From Deltaproteobacteria bacterium (GTDB taxonomy: Bacteria > Desulfobacterota > BSN033 > UBA1163), in assembly GCA_018333535.1 (NCBI GenBank), contig JAGXTA010000088.1:1-55220 (forward strand): 55,220 nt of DNA, in the 5' to 3' direction. Under the pieces are notes generated by a model. That model did no database searches. It saw nothing but the letters and a program-made list of their open reading frames with translations, and was not told the origin of the DNA. The number at the start of each line of letters is the position of its first letter. The first letter of the stretch is position 1. A program made the translations under genes and the position numbers. Below are positions 10,455 through 21,800 of this stretch, in pieces.

Positions 10455-11084
10455 ATGAAGAGAAAAAGCTATGTCGTTTCAATCATTTTCATCCTCTGCA
10501 TCGGCTTGATCCTGATGGGCTGCCCCAAGAAGACGGTCGTGAAAGATGAGCCCTCGGCCAAGGCAGAGGCGACAAAAATCGAAGCGGAACGGATCGCCAA
10601 AGAGAAGGAAAAGGAAGCCAAGGAAAAAGAAGTGAAGGAGAGGGAAGCGGCGAGGGCAAGAGAAAAAGAAGAACAGGCGAAAAGGGAATTGGAAAGGAGC
10701 CTCGTGGCCAAAAGGACGCCCGGCATCGAGGGGGAGGTCTTTGAAAGCGCTCTGCTCAAACCCATTTTCTTCGATTTCGATAGATACGATATCCGACCTG
10801 CCGATGCAGAAATCTTGAAAGGGAACTCCGCTCTCTTAAAGAAATTTCCCAATGTGAAGATTCAGATCGAAGGCCACTGCGATGAAAGAGGAACCAATGA
10901 ATATAACCTTGCCCTCGGAGAGAGAAGGGCCAATAGCACAAAGAAATATCTTACATCTCTCGGAATTGCAGCGGACCGTGTCTCCACGATCAGTTACGGT
11001 GAGGAGAAGCCTTTTGACCCCGCTCACAATGAAGAGGCCTGGGCTAAAAACCGGAGAGCTCATTTTCTGATCACGGCTAAATAG
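10455..11084 (+). CDS. pal: Peptidoglycan-associated lipoprotein Pal
   Basis: A 209-aa outer-membrane lipoprotein. The signal peptide ends in a lipobox (LILMGC, Cys at about residue 23). A charged Lys/Glu-rich coiled segment (about 30-80) is longer than in E. coli Pal. The OmpA-like peptidoglycan-binding domain follows (about 95-209) with IFFDFDRYDIRP, EGHCDERGTNEYN and the NRRAHF end, including the Asp and Arg that contact diaminopimelate. GAGGAGG precedes the ATG. It works with TolB in the same operon. Confidence 0.95.
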   Translation: MKRKSYVVSIIFILCIGLILMGCPKKTVVKDEPSAKAEATKIEAERIAKEKEKEAKEKEVKEREAARAREKEEQAKRELERSLVAKRTPGIEGEVFESALLKPIFFDFDRYDIRPADAEILKGNSALLKKFPNVKIQIEGHCDERGTNEYNLALGERRANSTKKYLTSLGIAADRVSTISYGEEKPFDPAHNEEAWAKNRRAHFLITAK

Positions 11085-11109
11085 GAAAGTCCTTAACAGG
11101 AGAGCCGAT

Positions 11110-12096
11110 ATGAAAAAGGATGACTGGAAGAAAGCGGGAATTGTTTTGGGGATCTTCCTCTGTCTTTCCGGATGCGCTACCACAGGCGATGTCCAGGTTC
11201 TTGACAAGGATATCCAGAGACTCGATTTACAACTGGGGCAGATCCAAAAAGAGAAGGAATCGATCAAAAAAGAGATCGAAGCCATTCGAACAGAATTGAC
11301 TGCCTTTAAAAAGGAGACCGAAACAAATCACTCCTCCCTGCAGGCAGAAAACCAGAAGACTAAGGCTGACCTCTTCCTTCGCCTCGAAACCCTTCAATCT
11401 GAGATGCGGACCCTCTCCACGGGCGTAGAGGAGTATAAGCAGTTCCTCAAAACGCCTTCAAAAGAGATCTCTCGTGTGAAGGAAGATGTTGAGGTCCGGT
11501 TAAGAATCTTGGAGGAAAAGGGAAAAACCGTTGAGGAGAAAAACCGATCCTTCGATGAGAGGAACCGGTTTTTTGAAGAGAGAAACCGATTTTATGATGA
11601 ACGGCTAAAGGGGATGGAGGATCGTCTCAAAGGCCTGGACGCAAAATTGACTTCGAAGCTGACGGAGATGGAGAAAGCGATCCCGCCGAAAGAGCCTCCG
11701 GCCGAGCCGAAGGCGCCCTCCACGACAGCAGGGAATCTCTACAAGGACGCTTACGAGACCTTCCAGAAGGGAGACCTGGACGGAGGCCGGAGAAAATTCG
11801 AGGCATTCCTCAAAACCTATCCTAATATGGAACTCTCTGATAATGCCCAGTTCTGGATCGGGGAAACCTACTTTCTGAAAAAAGATTTTGAGAAGGCCAT
11901 TCTCGAATATGAAAAGGTGATCGTCAAATATCCAGAGGGAGACAAGGTTTCTTCAGCCCTGCTCAAACAGGGCCTGGCCTTTCTGGAATTGGGTGATAAA
12001 ACAAATGCCAGAAACCTTCTGAAACGGGTCGCCGACCGGTTCCCCCAGACCGAACAGGCGGAAATAGCGAAGAAAAAATTGGAAACAATCAAGTAA
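11110..12096 (+). CDS. cpoB: Cell division coordinator CpoB/YbgF, lipoprotein form
   Basis: A 328-aa Tol-Pal accessory protein. The N-terminus has a lipobox (LCLSGC, Cys near residue 21), so it is a lipoprotein rather than the soluble E. coli form. A long coiled coil (about 30-200) contains repeated NRFFEERNRFYDER-like segments. The C-terminal third has three TPR-like repeats (YKDAYETFQKGDLDGGRRKF, AQFWIGETYFLKKDFEKAI and LKQGLAFLELGDKTNARNLL). CpoB couples outer-membrane constriction with peptidoglycan synthesis. It is the last gene of the tol operon here. A hairpin of degenerate 7-bp repeats begins about 12 nt after its stop. Confidence 0.93.
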   Translation: MKKDDWKKAGIVLGIFLCLSGCATTGDVQVLDKDIQRLDLQLGQIQKEKESIKKEIEAIRTELTAFKKETETNHSSLQAENQKTKADLFLRLETLQSEMRTLSTGVEEYKQFLKTPSKEISRVKEDVEVRLRILEEKGKTVEEKNRSFDERNRFFEERNRFYDERLKGMEDRLKGLDAKLTSKLTEMEKAIPPKEPPAEPKAPSTTAGNLYKDAYETFQKGDLDGGRRKFEAFLKTYPNMELSDNAQFWIGETYFLKKDFEKAILEYEKVIVKYPEGDKVSSALLKQGLAFLELGDKTNARNLLKRVADRFPQTEQAEIAKKKLETIK

Positions 12097-12108
12097 ATCT
12101 CGAATGTT

Positions 12109-12169
12109 GAGGGTGGAAAGTAGAGAGTAGATTTTTTAGCCACTTACTACTTTCCACTCTCCATTCTCC
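12109..12169. repeat. 7-bp-period inverted array (A), after cpoB
   Basis: The left arm (12109-12131) reads GTGGAAAGTAGAGAGTAG with a 7-bp rhythm (TGGAAAG/TAGAGAG/TAG). The right arm (12144-12169) is the inverted version (TACTACTTTCCACTCTCC). The arms can pair as a hairpin. It belongs to the family described at 18812, 24075, 24722, 27078, 31751, 34162 and 51310. Confidence 0.8.
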
Positions 12170-12261
12170 AAATACTGCTCTCCGCTTCCTAATCTCTGAT
12201 CCCCCCATCGAACAGTATGCTCAGTTCTCTTTTTTACTTTTTGGGGGGGAGTGAGGCTCAA

Positions 12262-12864
12262 ATGCTAAAAAATATAATAATTATTCTCTTTGTTCTACTA
12301 TCGACAACCGTTCAAGCCGCCGATTGCAGATATAGGCCTAAGCCCTCAAAGGGAAACCCTCATCCGGAGCTTTCTCCGCAGGGGAAATGCGGCGAGATCA
12401 TCGGGCAGGATGAGTTTCGTATTGATCCAAAACACCTTAAAAACCTATCGTTTAAAAGCGACCTGGCTGAGGTTTTTGTGGGCGATAAGGTGTTTTATGT
12501 ATCGAAATCCGGCAAAGCGGCCCGGACTCATTTGTTTGATGGAGGGGCCGATTACTTTGAAGAAGGCCTCGCCAGGACAATATCAAGCGGCAAATTCGGG
12601 TACATGGATGAGAAACTGGCCGTCGTCATCAAGCCCGAATATGATTTCGCCTTCCCCTTCGAAAACGGCGTTGCCGTTGTTTGTAACGGATGCCGTCCCG
12701 TATCAGAAGGCGAGCATCATTTGTTAACGGGCGGCAAGTGGGGTGCCATAGATAGATCGGGTGCTGTTGTTATCCCTCTAACCTTCAGCAGGGAAGAGCT
12801 GAGAGAGAGTGTAGAGTATAAAACCCTGAAGAAGAAAAAAGAGAGAGGCAAAAGCATTAAATGA
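12262..12864 (+). CDS. Secreted WG-repeat protein, hypothetical
   Basis: About 200 aa with a signal peptide (MLKNIIIILFVLLSTTVQAA). It then shows two WG-repeat-like segments (GKFGYMDEKLAVVIKPEYDFAFPFENGVAVV and GGKWGAIDRSGAVVIPLTF), a fold seen in many secreted proteins of unknown function. The start at 12262 puts the signal peptide at the N-terminus; an in-frame ATG at 12217 adds 15 unlikely residues. The stop overlaps the next gene's ATG (ATGA), so the two are coupled. No enzymatic motif is visible. Confidence 0.65.
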   Translation: MLKNIIIILFVLLSTTVQAADCRYRPKPSKGNPHPELSPQGKCGEIIGQDEFRIDPKHLKNLSFKSDLAEVFVGDKVFYVSKSGKAARTHLFDGGADYFEEGLARTISSGKFGYMDEKLAVVIKPEYDFAFPFENGVAVVCNGCRPVSEGEHHLLTGGKWGAIDRSGAVVIPLTFSREELRESVEYKTLKKKKERGKSIK

Positions 12865-13358
12865 AAACCGTCTTTATCGTCGAAGTGCCTGATTCGAAAA
12901 AACCTGCCTTTCCAGAAGCCTGTGTCGTTTGCAGGCAACCTCAGGTCGAACAACTCGGAACAATTCGGATCGCCGATGAGCATGGCAGGCTCGATTTCTA
13001 TTTTTATCCTTTCACAAAGGGAGAGAAGCATGAATATTCTTTAACTGTTCCGGCGCACGAGTCCTGTATCAGAGGTATCCGGAATCATTTTTTTAAGCGG
13101 TTTTTTTTGATGATGATCGCCCCGGTTTCGATTGGATTGATCGGGATTGTTTTCCATTTCAGCCTGTTTTACAGCGCAAGCGTTGCTCTCCTGGTGGTCA
13201 CCCCCTTTCTTTATTGGCAATTTTCAGAGCCTGTCCCAATGGAATATAACCATGATTCAGGAAAATTCGTCCTTCTCTTCAAGGACAGGAATTATGCAGC
13301 GGACGTTGCTCATCTTAACCATGTGAATCTGAAAGAAGGCGCCTATCCATCCGGTTAA
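12861..13358 (+). CDS. Hypothetical membrane protein with CxxC
   Basis: A 165-aa protein translationally coupled to the preceding WG-repeat gene (4-nt ATGA overlap). The N-terminal third has a CVVC motif (about residues 21-24) that could bind a metal or form a disulfide. Two hydrophobic segments near residues 78-115 suggest a hairpin in the membrane, followed by a short soluble tail. I do not recognise the family. The two short overlapping genes probably work together. Confidence 0.6.
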   Translation: MKTVFIVEVPDSKKPAFPEACVVCRQPQVEQLGTIRIADEHGRLDFYFYPFTKGEKHEYSLTVPAHESCIRGIRNHFFKRFFLMMIAPVSIGLIGIVFHFSLFYSASVALLVVTPFLYWQFSEPVPMEYNHDSGKFVLLFKDRNYAADVAHLNHVNLKEGAYPSG

Positions 13359-13386
13359 CGTGCGCCTTCAAATGTGAAAGGATTGA

Positions 13387-14550
13387 ATGCATATAGTAAG
13401 TGTGGTCAAAGGTTTGCTGATCGTGTTCATGCTCATCGGCATTCCCATTGCGCTGTATGGGGCCTGGGAGATCTGGGGAACCATGAATTTCGTCAATGGG
13501 TCGCCTGGCCGGGTCAAGGCGAGGTTCGTAGGGTACGATCGGGAGTATCATCAACATACCAACATCCTTTCCGCCTCGGATATTCTCTCCTCGACTTCCG
13601 ACTCAACCTCTGTGGGAAGCTACCCGGTCTTTACCTATCGCACCGCAGACGGGAGCGAACGCCTGGTGCGTGAGCCAAAGGTTCATATCGTGGAAGTCTA
13701 TAAGGCCGGGGAGGAGGTCGAGGTCCTGCTGGGTCCGGTCTTCCCCCCTGCTGATCCACGCCTGGCCGGCTCCTATTCCCTGTACTGCCGGGATATCGTC
13801 ATCCTGGCTCTGGGATTGGGTTTTCTTCTTGTTCCGATGGTGATCTGGAAAGGGCTTGTGCCGTTGATTCAGACTCCGGAGGTCAGCCGAAAACTCACAG
13901 AAATGTTGAAATCTGTTTATGACCTTTTCAGAGAGCTGAAGGTAGGTCCGATTCCCTTTCGTTATATTCTGATGGGTTCTGGCGGATTGATCACATTGGG
14001 ATTGTTGATTGCCGTGATCGGGGGGCTCGCCCCCTATTGGGCACAGATGCGTTTCGGGGCTGGAGGCCGTCTGATCGCCGCGCTGGAAGAAAAACGCTTT
14101 GACGATGCCAGAGCAATGATTGCCAAGGGCTCCGGTATCCATACCATCAACGAGTATCGACAGAATCCGCTTTTGCTCGCACTGGAGGCAGGACAGCCAG
14201 CGTTGGCGCGGATGCTCATCGAGGCCGGGGCCGATGTAAACATCAAAAGTAAGATGTTCAATACTCCACTCCGTGTGGCAGTACAGTCGGGTGACCTGGA
14301 GATGGTAAAATTGCTTCTCTCCCGCGGCGCTTCACCGGATGCGCCCGAGGACGAGCTTCCGCCCTTTGCTTATGCCCTGGCCAAGGGATACGAGGAGATT
14401 GCTCTTGTTTTGATTGAGGGCGGCACTAACCTGCATCGCCGCTATTCTTTCCCTGACCGGAGAATGACGGTCGGAGATCTGGCCGTGCTTACCCGAAGAT
14501 CCGCCTTGGAGAAATTGATCCGCCAACGTGGCGGTAGTTTTTCGGATTGA
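13387..14550 (+). CDS. DUF3592-like membrane protein with ankyrin repeats
   Basis: A 387-aa protein. The N-terminal half resembles DUF3592 membrane proteins: one helix near residues 8-28, an extracytoplasmic beta-rich part (YPVFTYRTADGSERLV), and another helix near 135-155. A further membrane helix lies near 198-220. The C-terminal half has about four ankyrin-type repeats (NPLLLALEAGQPALARMLIEAGADVNIK, TPLRVAVQSGDLEMVKLLLSRGASPD and following). Ankyrin repeats mediate protein-protein contacts. It is downstream of the two small hypothetical genes, on the same strand, and convergent with rpoC. The function is not known. Confidence 0.7.
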   Translation: MHIVSVVKGLLIVFMLIGIPIALYGAWEIWGTMNFVNGSPGRVKARFVGYDREYHQHTNILSASDILSSTSDSTSVGSYPVFTYRTADGSERLVREPKVHIVEVYKAGEEVEVLLGPVFPPADPRLAGSYSLYCRDIVILALGLGFLLVPMVIWKGLVPLIQTPEVSRKLTEMLKSVYDLFRELKVGPIPFRYILMGSGGLITLGLLIAVIGGLAPYWAQMRFGAGGRLIAALEEKRFDDARAMIAKGSGIHTINEYRQNPLLLALEAGQPALARMLIEAGADVNIKSKMFNTPLRVAVQSGDLEMVKLLLSRGASPDAPEDELPPFAYALAKGYEEIALVLIEGGTNLHRRYSFPDRRMTVGDLAVLTRRSALEKLIRQRGGSFSD

Positions 14551-14598
14551 GTTTCAGCCGGAGCACAGAGGGACCTTCGTCCAAAATTCCGATTCATT

Positions 14599-14637
14599 AA
14601 AAAAAAGGCCCATTCCGAAACGATGCAGAATGGGCCC
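14599..14637 (-). terminator. Rho-independent terminator of the rpoBC operon
   Basis: Read on the minus strand: GGCCCATTC-type stem (14636-14628 pairing with 14615-14607, 9 bp, 12-nt loop) followed by eight T (14606-14599). It lies about 40 nt past the rpoC stop and also between the convergent ankyrin gene and rpoC, so it may serve both directions. Confidence 0.88.
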
Positions 14638-14674
14638 GTCACTTTTTCAACATGAGATAGACTCAGGCGAACCT

Positions 14675-17600
14675 TTATTTAGAGGCTTCTGTTGAGCTTT
14701 CTGGCATTGTCTCCTCTCCCGTATATCCTTCCACCCAGAGATCCCGTCTCTTGTATTTGGCAAGGCCGGTTCCGGCCGGAATGAGGCGGCCCATAATCAC
14801 ATTCTCTTTCAACCCTTTCAAAGGATCGACCTTCCCTGCGACGGCGGCCTGAGTCAGAACCTTGGTCGTCTCCTGGAAGGAGGCCGCAGAAATAAAACTG
14901 TCCGTAATGAGGGAGGCTTTGGTAATACCCAGGAAGAGAGGCTCTGCAACCGCCGGTTTGCCGCCCTCTCTGAGCGCCCGTTCATTCTCCTCCTCAAAGG
15001 GCAACTTTTCCACCTGATCGTCCACCAGGAAATGCGTATCACCTACCTCTTTGACCCTCACCCTCTTGAGCATCTGGCGGACGATCACCTCAATATGTTT
15101 GTCGTTAATCTTCACTCCCTGGAGTTTATAAACCTCCTGGATCTCGTCGACCAGGTATCGGGCCAGGGCCTTGTCACCCCGCACCCTAAGGATGTCGTGT
15201 GGATTGGCCGGGCCATCCATCAAGGCCTCCCCGGCTTTGACCTGATCTCCTTCATGAACGCTTACATGTTTTCCCCTCGGAATCACGTACTCCTTCAATT
15301 CGCCCACTTCGGGCCGGATGATCACCTTTCTCTTCCCTTTCAGATCCTTGCCAAACTCAACTGCCCCGTCGATGTCGCTGATCAGAGCGAACTCTTTCGG
15401 CTTTCGAGCCTCGAAGAGCTCGGCGACCCTGGGAAGCCCTCCGGTGATGTCCTTTGTCTTCGTGGTCTCCCTCGGTATTTTGACGATCACATCACCTGCC
15501 TCCACCATATCCCCTTCTGAAGCAAAGATATTCGCTCCAACGGGAAGAAGATACCGGGCCTGGGAGGTCGATCCCGGAAGGTTCATCGTTTTGCCTTTCT
15601 CATCCTTGATCGAAATCCTTGGCCGAACCTCCGGGTCTTTCGATTCGATGATCACCTTTCTCGAAAGGCCGGTAAACTCATCGACCTGTTCCTGCATCGT
15701 CGTCCCTTCGATGATATCTCCGAATTTGACCCGGCCCGAAACTTCCGTGAGGACAGGAATGGAGTAGGGATCCCATTCCGCTAACATCTCCCCTTCCTTC
15801 ACCTTTTGCCCATCCTTCACCCTCAATTTGGCTCCATAGATGACGGAGTAACGCCGTCGTTCTCTTCCGTTCTCATCAAGAACGGAAATTTCGCCGTTCC
15901 GGTTCATCACGATCAGATGCCCCTCACGGTTCTTGACCGTTTTGAGGTTGATAAATTTAATCTTTCCCTCAATCCGGCTCTCGAGCGTTGTTTGCTCAGC
16001 CCGGCGGCTGGCCGCTCCTCCGATATGAAAGGTCCGCATGGTCAACTGCGTGCCGGGCTCTCCGATGGACTGGGCCGCGATGATCCCGATCGCTTCTCCC
16101 ATATTGACCAGTCTTCCCCTAGCCAGATCTCTTCCATAACAGAGGGCGCACACCCCCCGCCTCGATTTACAGGTGAGCACGGAACGGATTTTGACTCGAT
16201 CAATTCCAGAATCCTCAATGCGCTCGGAGAGGGCCTCGTCAATCTCTTCATTTCCTTTGACGATCACCTCATCGGTAAAGGGATCGCGGACATCCTCCAG
16301 GGCCACCCGGCCTAAAATACGTTCCCTCATCGATTCGATGATCTCTCCTCCCTCCATAAGGGATTCAACTTCAATGCCGTCCAGCGTCCCGCAGTCATTT
16401 TCGCTAATCACCACATCCTGTGCCACATCGACCAGCCGCCGGGTCAGGTATCCTGCGTTGGCTGTCTTCAAAGCCGTATCGGCCAGACCCTTTCGCGCGC
16501 CGTGGGTTGAGATGAAGTACTGGAGGACCGTCAGGCCTTCACGGAAGTTGGCCGTGATCGGAGTCTCAATGATCTCACCGGAGGGTTTCGCCATCAGCCC
16601 GCGCATCCCGGCTAGCTGCCTTACCTGCTGGGCGCTTCCCCTGGCTCCGGAGTCCGCCATCATATAGATGGGGTTGAAACTATCGATCATCCTCTTCTCT
16701 CCCGCTTTCCCCTCAATGGTCTCGCTTCCAAGTTCTTTCAGCATCACATCAGCGATATTCTCTGTCACCTGCGCCCAGATGTCGATGACCTTGTTATATC
16801 GCTCTCCGTCGGTGATCAACCCTTCGGTATATTGATCCTGAACCCTTTCAATCTCTTCCTGAGCCCCTTGCAGAAGATCCTTTTTATTGGAAGGGATGAG
16901 CATATCCCCCACGGAGATGGAAAGCCCGGCGGTCGTGGCGTAACGGTATCCCAGGCTCTTTAAACGGTCGGAGAGCAGCACGGTCTTCTTGTCGCCGCAT
17001 AACCGGTAGCAGTAGTCAACGAGATTGGCCATGTCGCTCTTCTTCATCACCTTATTGACCAGTGTGAAGGAAATCTCTTCAGGAAGGATCTCCCTGAGGA
17101 GCATACGGCCAACCGTCGTCTCAACCGATGTCCCATCGATTCGGACCTTGATCCGGGCATGGAGATCCGCCTCATTCGAATCATAAGCGATGCGGACCTC
17201 ATCCGGATTTGAAAACACTTTCCCCTCTCCCCTGACATTGGGTCTTTCCCGGGTCATATAATAGATGCCGAGGACAATATCCTGTGTGGGCACAATGATC
17301 GGTTTCCCGCTGGCGGGCGAGAGGATGTTATTCGTGGACATCATCAGGATCCGGGCCTCTGACTGGGCCTCGACCGAGAGAGGGACGTGGACCGCCATCT
17401 GGTCTCCATCGAAATCCGCATTGAAAGCAGCGCACACCAGGGGATGAAGCTGAATCGCCTTGCCTTCGATTAAGATGGGTTCAAAGGCCTGGATTCCCAG
17501 GCGGTGAAGGGTTGGCGCACGGTTCAGGAGCACAGGATGCTCCCGGATCACCTCATCCAGGACATCCCACACCTCGGGTCTCTCCTTCTCGATCATCTTT

Positions 17601-18793
17601 TTAGCGCTCTTGATCGTTGAGGCCAGACCCTTGGCTTCAAGGCGATGGTAGATAAAGGGTTTGAAAAGTTCGAGCGCCATCTTCTTGGGAAGACCGCACT
17701 GATGCAATTTCAATTCAGGGCCGACCACAATCACCGAACGGCCCGAATAGTCGACCCGCTTCCCCAGAAGGTTCTGCCGGAAACGGCCCTGTTTTCCTCT
17801 GAGCATATCGCTGAGTGATTTGAGGGGTTTCTTGTTGGCCCCAAGGATGGTCTTCCCTCTCTTACCATTGTCGAAGAGGGCATCGACCGATTCCTGAAGC
17901 ATCCGCTTCTCGTTCCGGATGATGATTTCCGGCGCATTCAATTCGAGGAGTCGTTTGAGACGATTGTTCCGGTTGATCACTCTTCGATAGAGGTCATTGA
18001 GGTCGGAAGTCGCAAACCGGCCTCCATCGAGAGGGACGAGAGGGCGAAGATCCGGGGGGATGACAGGGACCACCTCAAGGATCATCCATTCCGGTTTGTT
18101 TCCCGATTCGAGGAAGGATTCGATGATCTTCAGCCTCTTCGCCAGACGCTTCTTTTTGGCCTCTGAGGCTGTCTCTTTCATCTCCGTCCGGAGTTTCTTC
18201 GATAGCTCCTTCACATTGGTGTTCTTCAATAGCTCCCGAATCGCCTCCGCTCCCTGGGAGACGGCGAGATCCTCCCCGTATTTCTCTTTTGCTTCCCGGT
18301 ATCGCTCCTCGGAAAGAATCTCTCCCTTCTTCAGCGGAGTCCCCTTTCCATCGATCACGAGATAAGCCTCGAAATAGAGAATCCGCTCCAGCTCTCTCAG
18401 GGTCATATCCGCGAGAATGCCGATCTTGCTTGGAATGGATTTGAGAAACCAGATGTGAGCCACGGGGGTGGCCAGTCGGATATGGCCCATTCTCTCCCTT
18501 CTCACTTTCGACTGGATGACCTCCACTCCGCACTTTTCGCAGACGATTCCCCGGTGTTTCATCCGTTTGTACTTGCCGCAATTACATTCATAATCCTTGG
18601 TGGGGCCGAAGATTTTCGCACAGAAGAGTCCGTCTTTCTCCGGCTTAAAGGTCCGGTAGTTGATCGTCTCGGGCTTCTTTACCTCCCCATGAGACCAAGA
18701 CTCGATCTTCTCCGGAGAGGCAATGGAGATCCGGATAGCATTATAACTGATGGGGCTCTTCCCTTTATCGAAGAATGACAAATAATCTTCCAA
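14675..18793 (-). CDS. rpoC: RNA polymerase subunit beta'
   Basis: A 1372-aa catalytic subunit of RNA polymerase. The N-terminal zinc ribbon has Cys70, Cys72, Cys85 and Cys88 (ECNCGKYK to CEKCG). The active-site NADFDGD motif with three Mg-binding Asp residues is near residue 460. The second zinc site ([15 protein letters not shown]) and the trigger-loop region ([12 protein letters not shown]) follow. Length is close to that of other deltaproteobacteria and I see no unusual insertion. It is separated from rpoB by a 101-nt gap filled by a 7-bp-period hairpin array. Confidence 0.98.
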   Translation of the reverse strand: MEDYLSFFDKGKSPISYNAIRISIASPEKIESWSHGEVKKPETINYRTFKPEKDGLFCAKIFGPTKDYECNCGKYKRMKHRGIVCEKCGVEVIQSKVRRERMGHIRLATPVAHIWFLKSIPSKIGILADMTLRELERILYFEAYLVIDGKGTPLKKGEILSEERYREAKEKYGEDLAVSQGAEAIRELLKNTNVKELSKKLRTEMKETASEAKKKRLAKRLKIIESFLESGNKPEWMILEVVPVIPPDLRPLVPLDGGRFATSDLNDLYRRVINRNNRLKRLLELNAPEIIIRNEKRMLQESVDALFDNGKRGKTILGANKKPLKSLSDMLRGKQGRFRQNLLGKRVDYSGRSVIVVGPELKLHQCGLPKKMALELFKPFIYHRLEAKGLASTIKSAKKMIEKERPEVWDVLDEVIREHPVLLNRAPTLHRLGIQAFEPILIEGKAIQLHPLVCAAFNADFDGDQMAVHVPLSVEAQSEARILMMSTNNILSPASGKPIIVPTQDIVLGIYYMTRERPNVRGEGKVFSNPDEVRIAYDSNEADLHARIKVRIDGTSVETTVGRMLLREILPEEISFTLVNKVMKKSDMANLVDYCYRLCGDKKTVLLSDRLKSLGYRYATTAGLSISVGDMLIPSNKKDLLQGAQEEIERVQDQYTEGLITDGERYNKVIDIWAQVTENIADVMLKELGSETIEGKAGEKRMIDSFNPIYMMADSGARGSAQQVRQLAGMRGLMAKPSGEIIETPITANFREGLTVLQYFISTHGARKGLADTALKTANAGYLTRRLVDVAQDVVISENDCGTLDGIEVESLMEGGEIIESMRERILGRVALEDVRDPFTDEVIVKGNEEIDEALSERIEDSGIDRVKIRSVLTCKSRRGVCALCYGRDLARGRLVNMGEAIGIIAAQSIGEPGTQLTMRTFHIGGAASRRAEQTTLESRIEGKIKFINLKTVKNREGHLIVMNRNGEISVLDENGRERRRYSVIYGAKLRVKDGQKVKEGEMLAEWDPYSIPVLTEVSGRVKFGDIIEGTTMQEQVDEFTGLSRKVIIESKDPEVRPRISIKDEKGKTMNLPGSTSQARYLLPVGANIFASEGDMVEAGDVIVKIPRETTKTKDITGGLPRVAELFEARKPKEFALISDIDGAVEFGKDLKGKRKVIIRPEVGELKEYVIPRGKHVSVHEGDQVKAGEALMDGPANPHDILRVRGDKALARYLVDEIQEVYKLQGVKINDKHIEVIVRQMLKRVRVKEVGDTHFLVDDQVEKLPFEEENERALREGGKPAVAEPLFLGITKASLITDSFISAASFQETTKVLTQAAVAGKVDPLKGLKENVIMGRLIPAGTGLAKYKRRDLWVEGYTGEETMPESSTEASK

Positions 18794-18811
18794 GAGATTC
18801 CTCCTTTTTGA

Positions 18812-18899
18812 AACGATGGACGATGGACGATAGACAATGGACGATAAACAGTCTATATTTTTTTGTTCACCGTTTATTGTTCATAGTTCATCGTTCATG
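18812..18899. repeat. 7-bp-period inverted array (D), rpoB-rpoC gap
   Basis: The left arm (18812-18851) is a 7-bp tandem: TGGACGA/TGGACGA/TAGACAA/TGGACGA/TAAACAG. The right arm (18865-18899) is the inverted form (GTTTATTGTTCATAGTTCAT). The rpoB stop codon (minus strand, 18895-18897) lies inside the right arm, so the array begins exactly at the end of rpoB. Confidence 0.82.
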
Positions 18900-21800
18900 A
18901 AATTTCTTCCCTCTTCTCCTCTAATAATTCCGTATCGAGACAGAGGCTCTGCAGTTCCTTTACCAGAACATTGAAGGACTCCGGAAGTCCGGATTCCAGC
19001 GTATGCTCCCCCTTCACGATGGCTTCGTAGACACGTGTTCTTCCGGCCACATCGTCCGATTTCACCGTCAGAAATTCCTGAAGGGAATGGGCTGCGCCAT
19101 AGGCCTCCAGGGCCCAGACCTCCATCTCCCCTAACCGCTGGCCTCCGAATTGAGCCTTTCCTCCCAACGGCTGCTGGGTCACCAGAGAATAGGGTCCGAT
19201 CGAACGGGCATGGATCTTCTCGTCCACCAGATGATGCAACTTAAGCAGATACATGTAGCCCACGGTTACCTTGTGGTGAAAGGGATCGCCCGTCCTCCCA
19301 TCGTAAAGGATGGTCTGGCCGCTCACTGGAAGCCCTGCCTTATCCAGATGTTCCTTGATCTCCTCCTCGGAGGCCCCATCAAAAACCGGGACGGAAATGT
19401 AAATCCCCTTGCCCAATGTCCGGGCCAGCTCCGTCACCTCTTCATCCGTCGCCTGTTCCAGATATTCATTCACCTCTCTCGAGGAGTAGATTTCTTTAAT
19501 TCTCCGCCGGAGGATTTTGGGGTTATAACTCTTCTCAAGATATTCAGCGATCCTCCAGCCCAACCCCTTAGCGGCCCAGCCGAGGTGGGTCTCCAGGATC
19601 TGCCCCACATTCATTCGTGAAGGGACGCCCAGTGGATTAAGAATGACATCGACAGGGGTTCCGTCTTCCAAGTATGGCATATCCTCTTCGGGAAGGACGC
19701 GGGAGATGATCCCTTTGTTTCCATGGCGCCCGGACACCTTATCCCCCACCGACAATTTGCGTTTCATCGCCACATAAACCTTGACCGATTTGATCACACC
19801 CGGGGCCAATTCGTCTCCTTTTTTCAATTTCGCCAACTTATCCGAGAAGACCCCCTTGACGACATTGATCTGAAGTTCGGCATGATCGAGGAACTGATGG
19901 ACTTCCTGGAGAACCCTCTTCCCTTCGATCACATCGATCTCCTTCAGGCGGTCAAAAGGAAGGGTGAAGAGATGTTCTTCGCTGATCCGGTCTTTCGCCT
20001 CTAAAAAGATGCGGTTCTTCTTTTCATCGGCGATCCGATGAGCCGCCTTCTTATCGATCAGGTACTTTCCGATCTTCCGTCTCGTGCTGTTCTGAATGAT
20101 ACGGATCTCGTCAGCCTGGTTCTTGAGCAATCTGGCCCTCTCCTGTTCCTCGATTGCTTTCATTCTTTCATCCTTCTCCTGGCCCTTCCGGGAGAAGACC
20201 TTGGCATCGATGACAATCCCTTCAATCCCATGGGGGACGCGCAGCGAGGTATCCCTCACATCCCCTGCTTTTTCTCCAAAAATGGCCCTGAGAAGTTTCT
20301 CCTCCGGAGAGAGCTGGGTCTCTCCTTTGGGCGTCACCTTCCCGACCAGAATATCGCCGGGTTTGACCTCTGCGCCGATCCGGACAATGCCGCTCTCATC
20401 CAGATCTTTTAAGGCTTCCTCCCCCACATTAGGGATGTCGCAGGTGATCTCTTCCTTCCCCAACTTTGTATCCCGGGCCATGCACTCCTGCTCCTCAATG
20501 TGGATGGAGGTATAGGTGTCTTCCTTCAACAGCCTTTCGCTGATGAGGATTGAATCCTCAAAGTTGTACCCTCCCCAGGGCATAAAGGCGACCAGGACAT
20601 TCTGGCCAAGAGCCAGCTCTCCCATATCCGTAGCCGGCCCGTCAGCAATCACTTCCCCTTTTTTGACCTGCTCGCCCACACGGACAATCGGTCTCTGATT
20701 CATACACGTGTTCTGGTTCGACCGTTTGTATTTGATCAGGGTGTAGATGTCCACCCCCGAGTCATTCACTTTCTGGCCGTCTTCATCGGCGCGGATGACG
20801 ATCCGTGAGGCATCGACATCTTCAACGACCCCATCCCGTTTTGAAACGATGGCTACTCCGGAGTCCCTCGCCACAATCCCCTCCATTCCGGTCCCGATCA
20901 AAGGGGCGTCGGTTTTCAGAAGGGGAACCGCCTGCCGCTGCATATTTGATCCCATCAGGGCCCGGTTGGCATCGTCGTTCTCCAGGAAGGGAATGAGAGA
21001 GGTGCCAACGCTCACCAATTGTTTGGGTGAGACGTCCATATAGCGAATCTCTTCCGGTCTGACCATCACAAACTCCCCTCCCCGTCGGGCGGAGACAAGG
21101 GGAACGGTAAATCTCCCCTCACGATCGAGAGGGGCATTGGCCTGGGCAATCGCAGGTTTCTGTCCGTCGATCTCTTCCTCTTCATCAAGGGCAAAGAGGT
21201 ACCGGATATGGTTGGTCACCTTCCCATTGACCACTTCCCGGTAAGGCGTCTCGATAAAACCATAATCATTGACACGGGCATAAGTGCTGAGAGAGGTGAT
21301 CAGACCGATGTTAGGACCCTCCGGGGTTTCAATGGGACAGATCCGTCCGTAATGGGTGGGATGGACGTCCCTCACCTCAAAACCCGCCCTTTCACGTGTG
21401 AGCCCTCCCGGGCCCAGGGCGGAAAGCCTCCGTTTATGAGTAATTTCGGACAGTGGATTGGTCTGATCCATAAACTGAGAGAGCTGACTGGAACCGAAAA
21501 ACTCTTTGATCACTGCGGAGAGGGGTTTGGAGTTGATCAGGTCATGGGGCATCAATGTCTCGATGTCCTGAAGGCTCATCCGTTCTTTGATCGCCCTCTC
21601 AATCCTCACTAATCCGATATGATATTGATTCTCGAGCAACTCTCCGACCGTTCTCACACGACGGTTTCCAAGATGGTCGATATCGTCTACCGAACCCTGA
21701 CCGTCTTTCAATCGGATCAGGTACTTCACCACTTCCAGGACATCCCGTCTTCTCAGCGTCGCCTTCTCGTCCTCTAAAATCTTCCGGACCCGTCCCCGGA

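Noticed and set aside
12109-12169. CRISPR array
   Set aside because: Units are 7 bp, degenerate and inverted, without spacers or cas genes; the same holds for the other periodic arrays.
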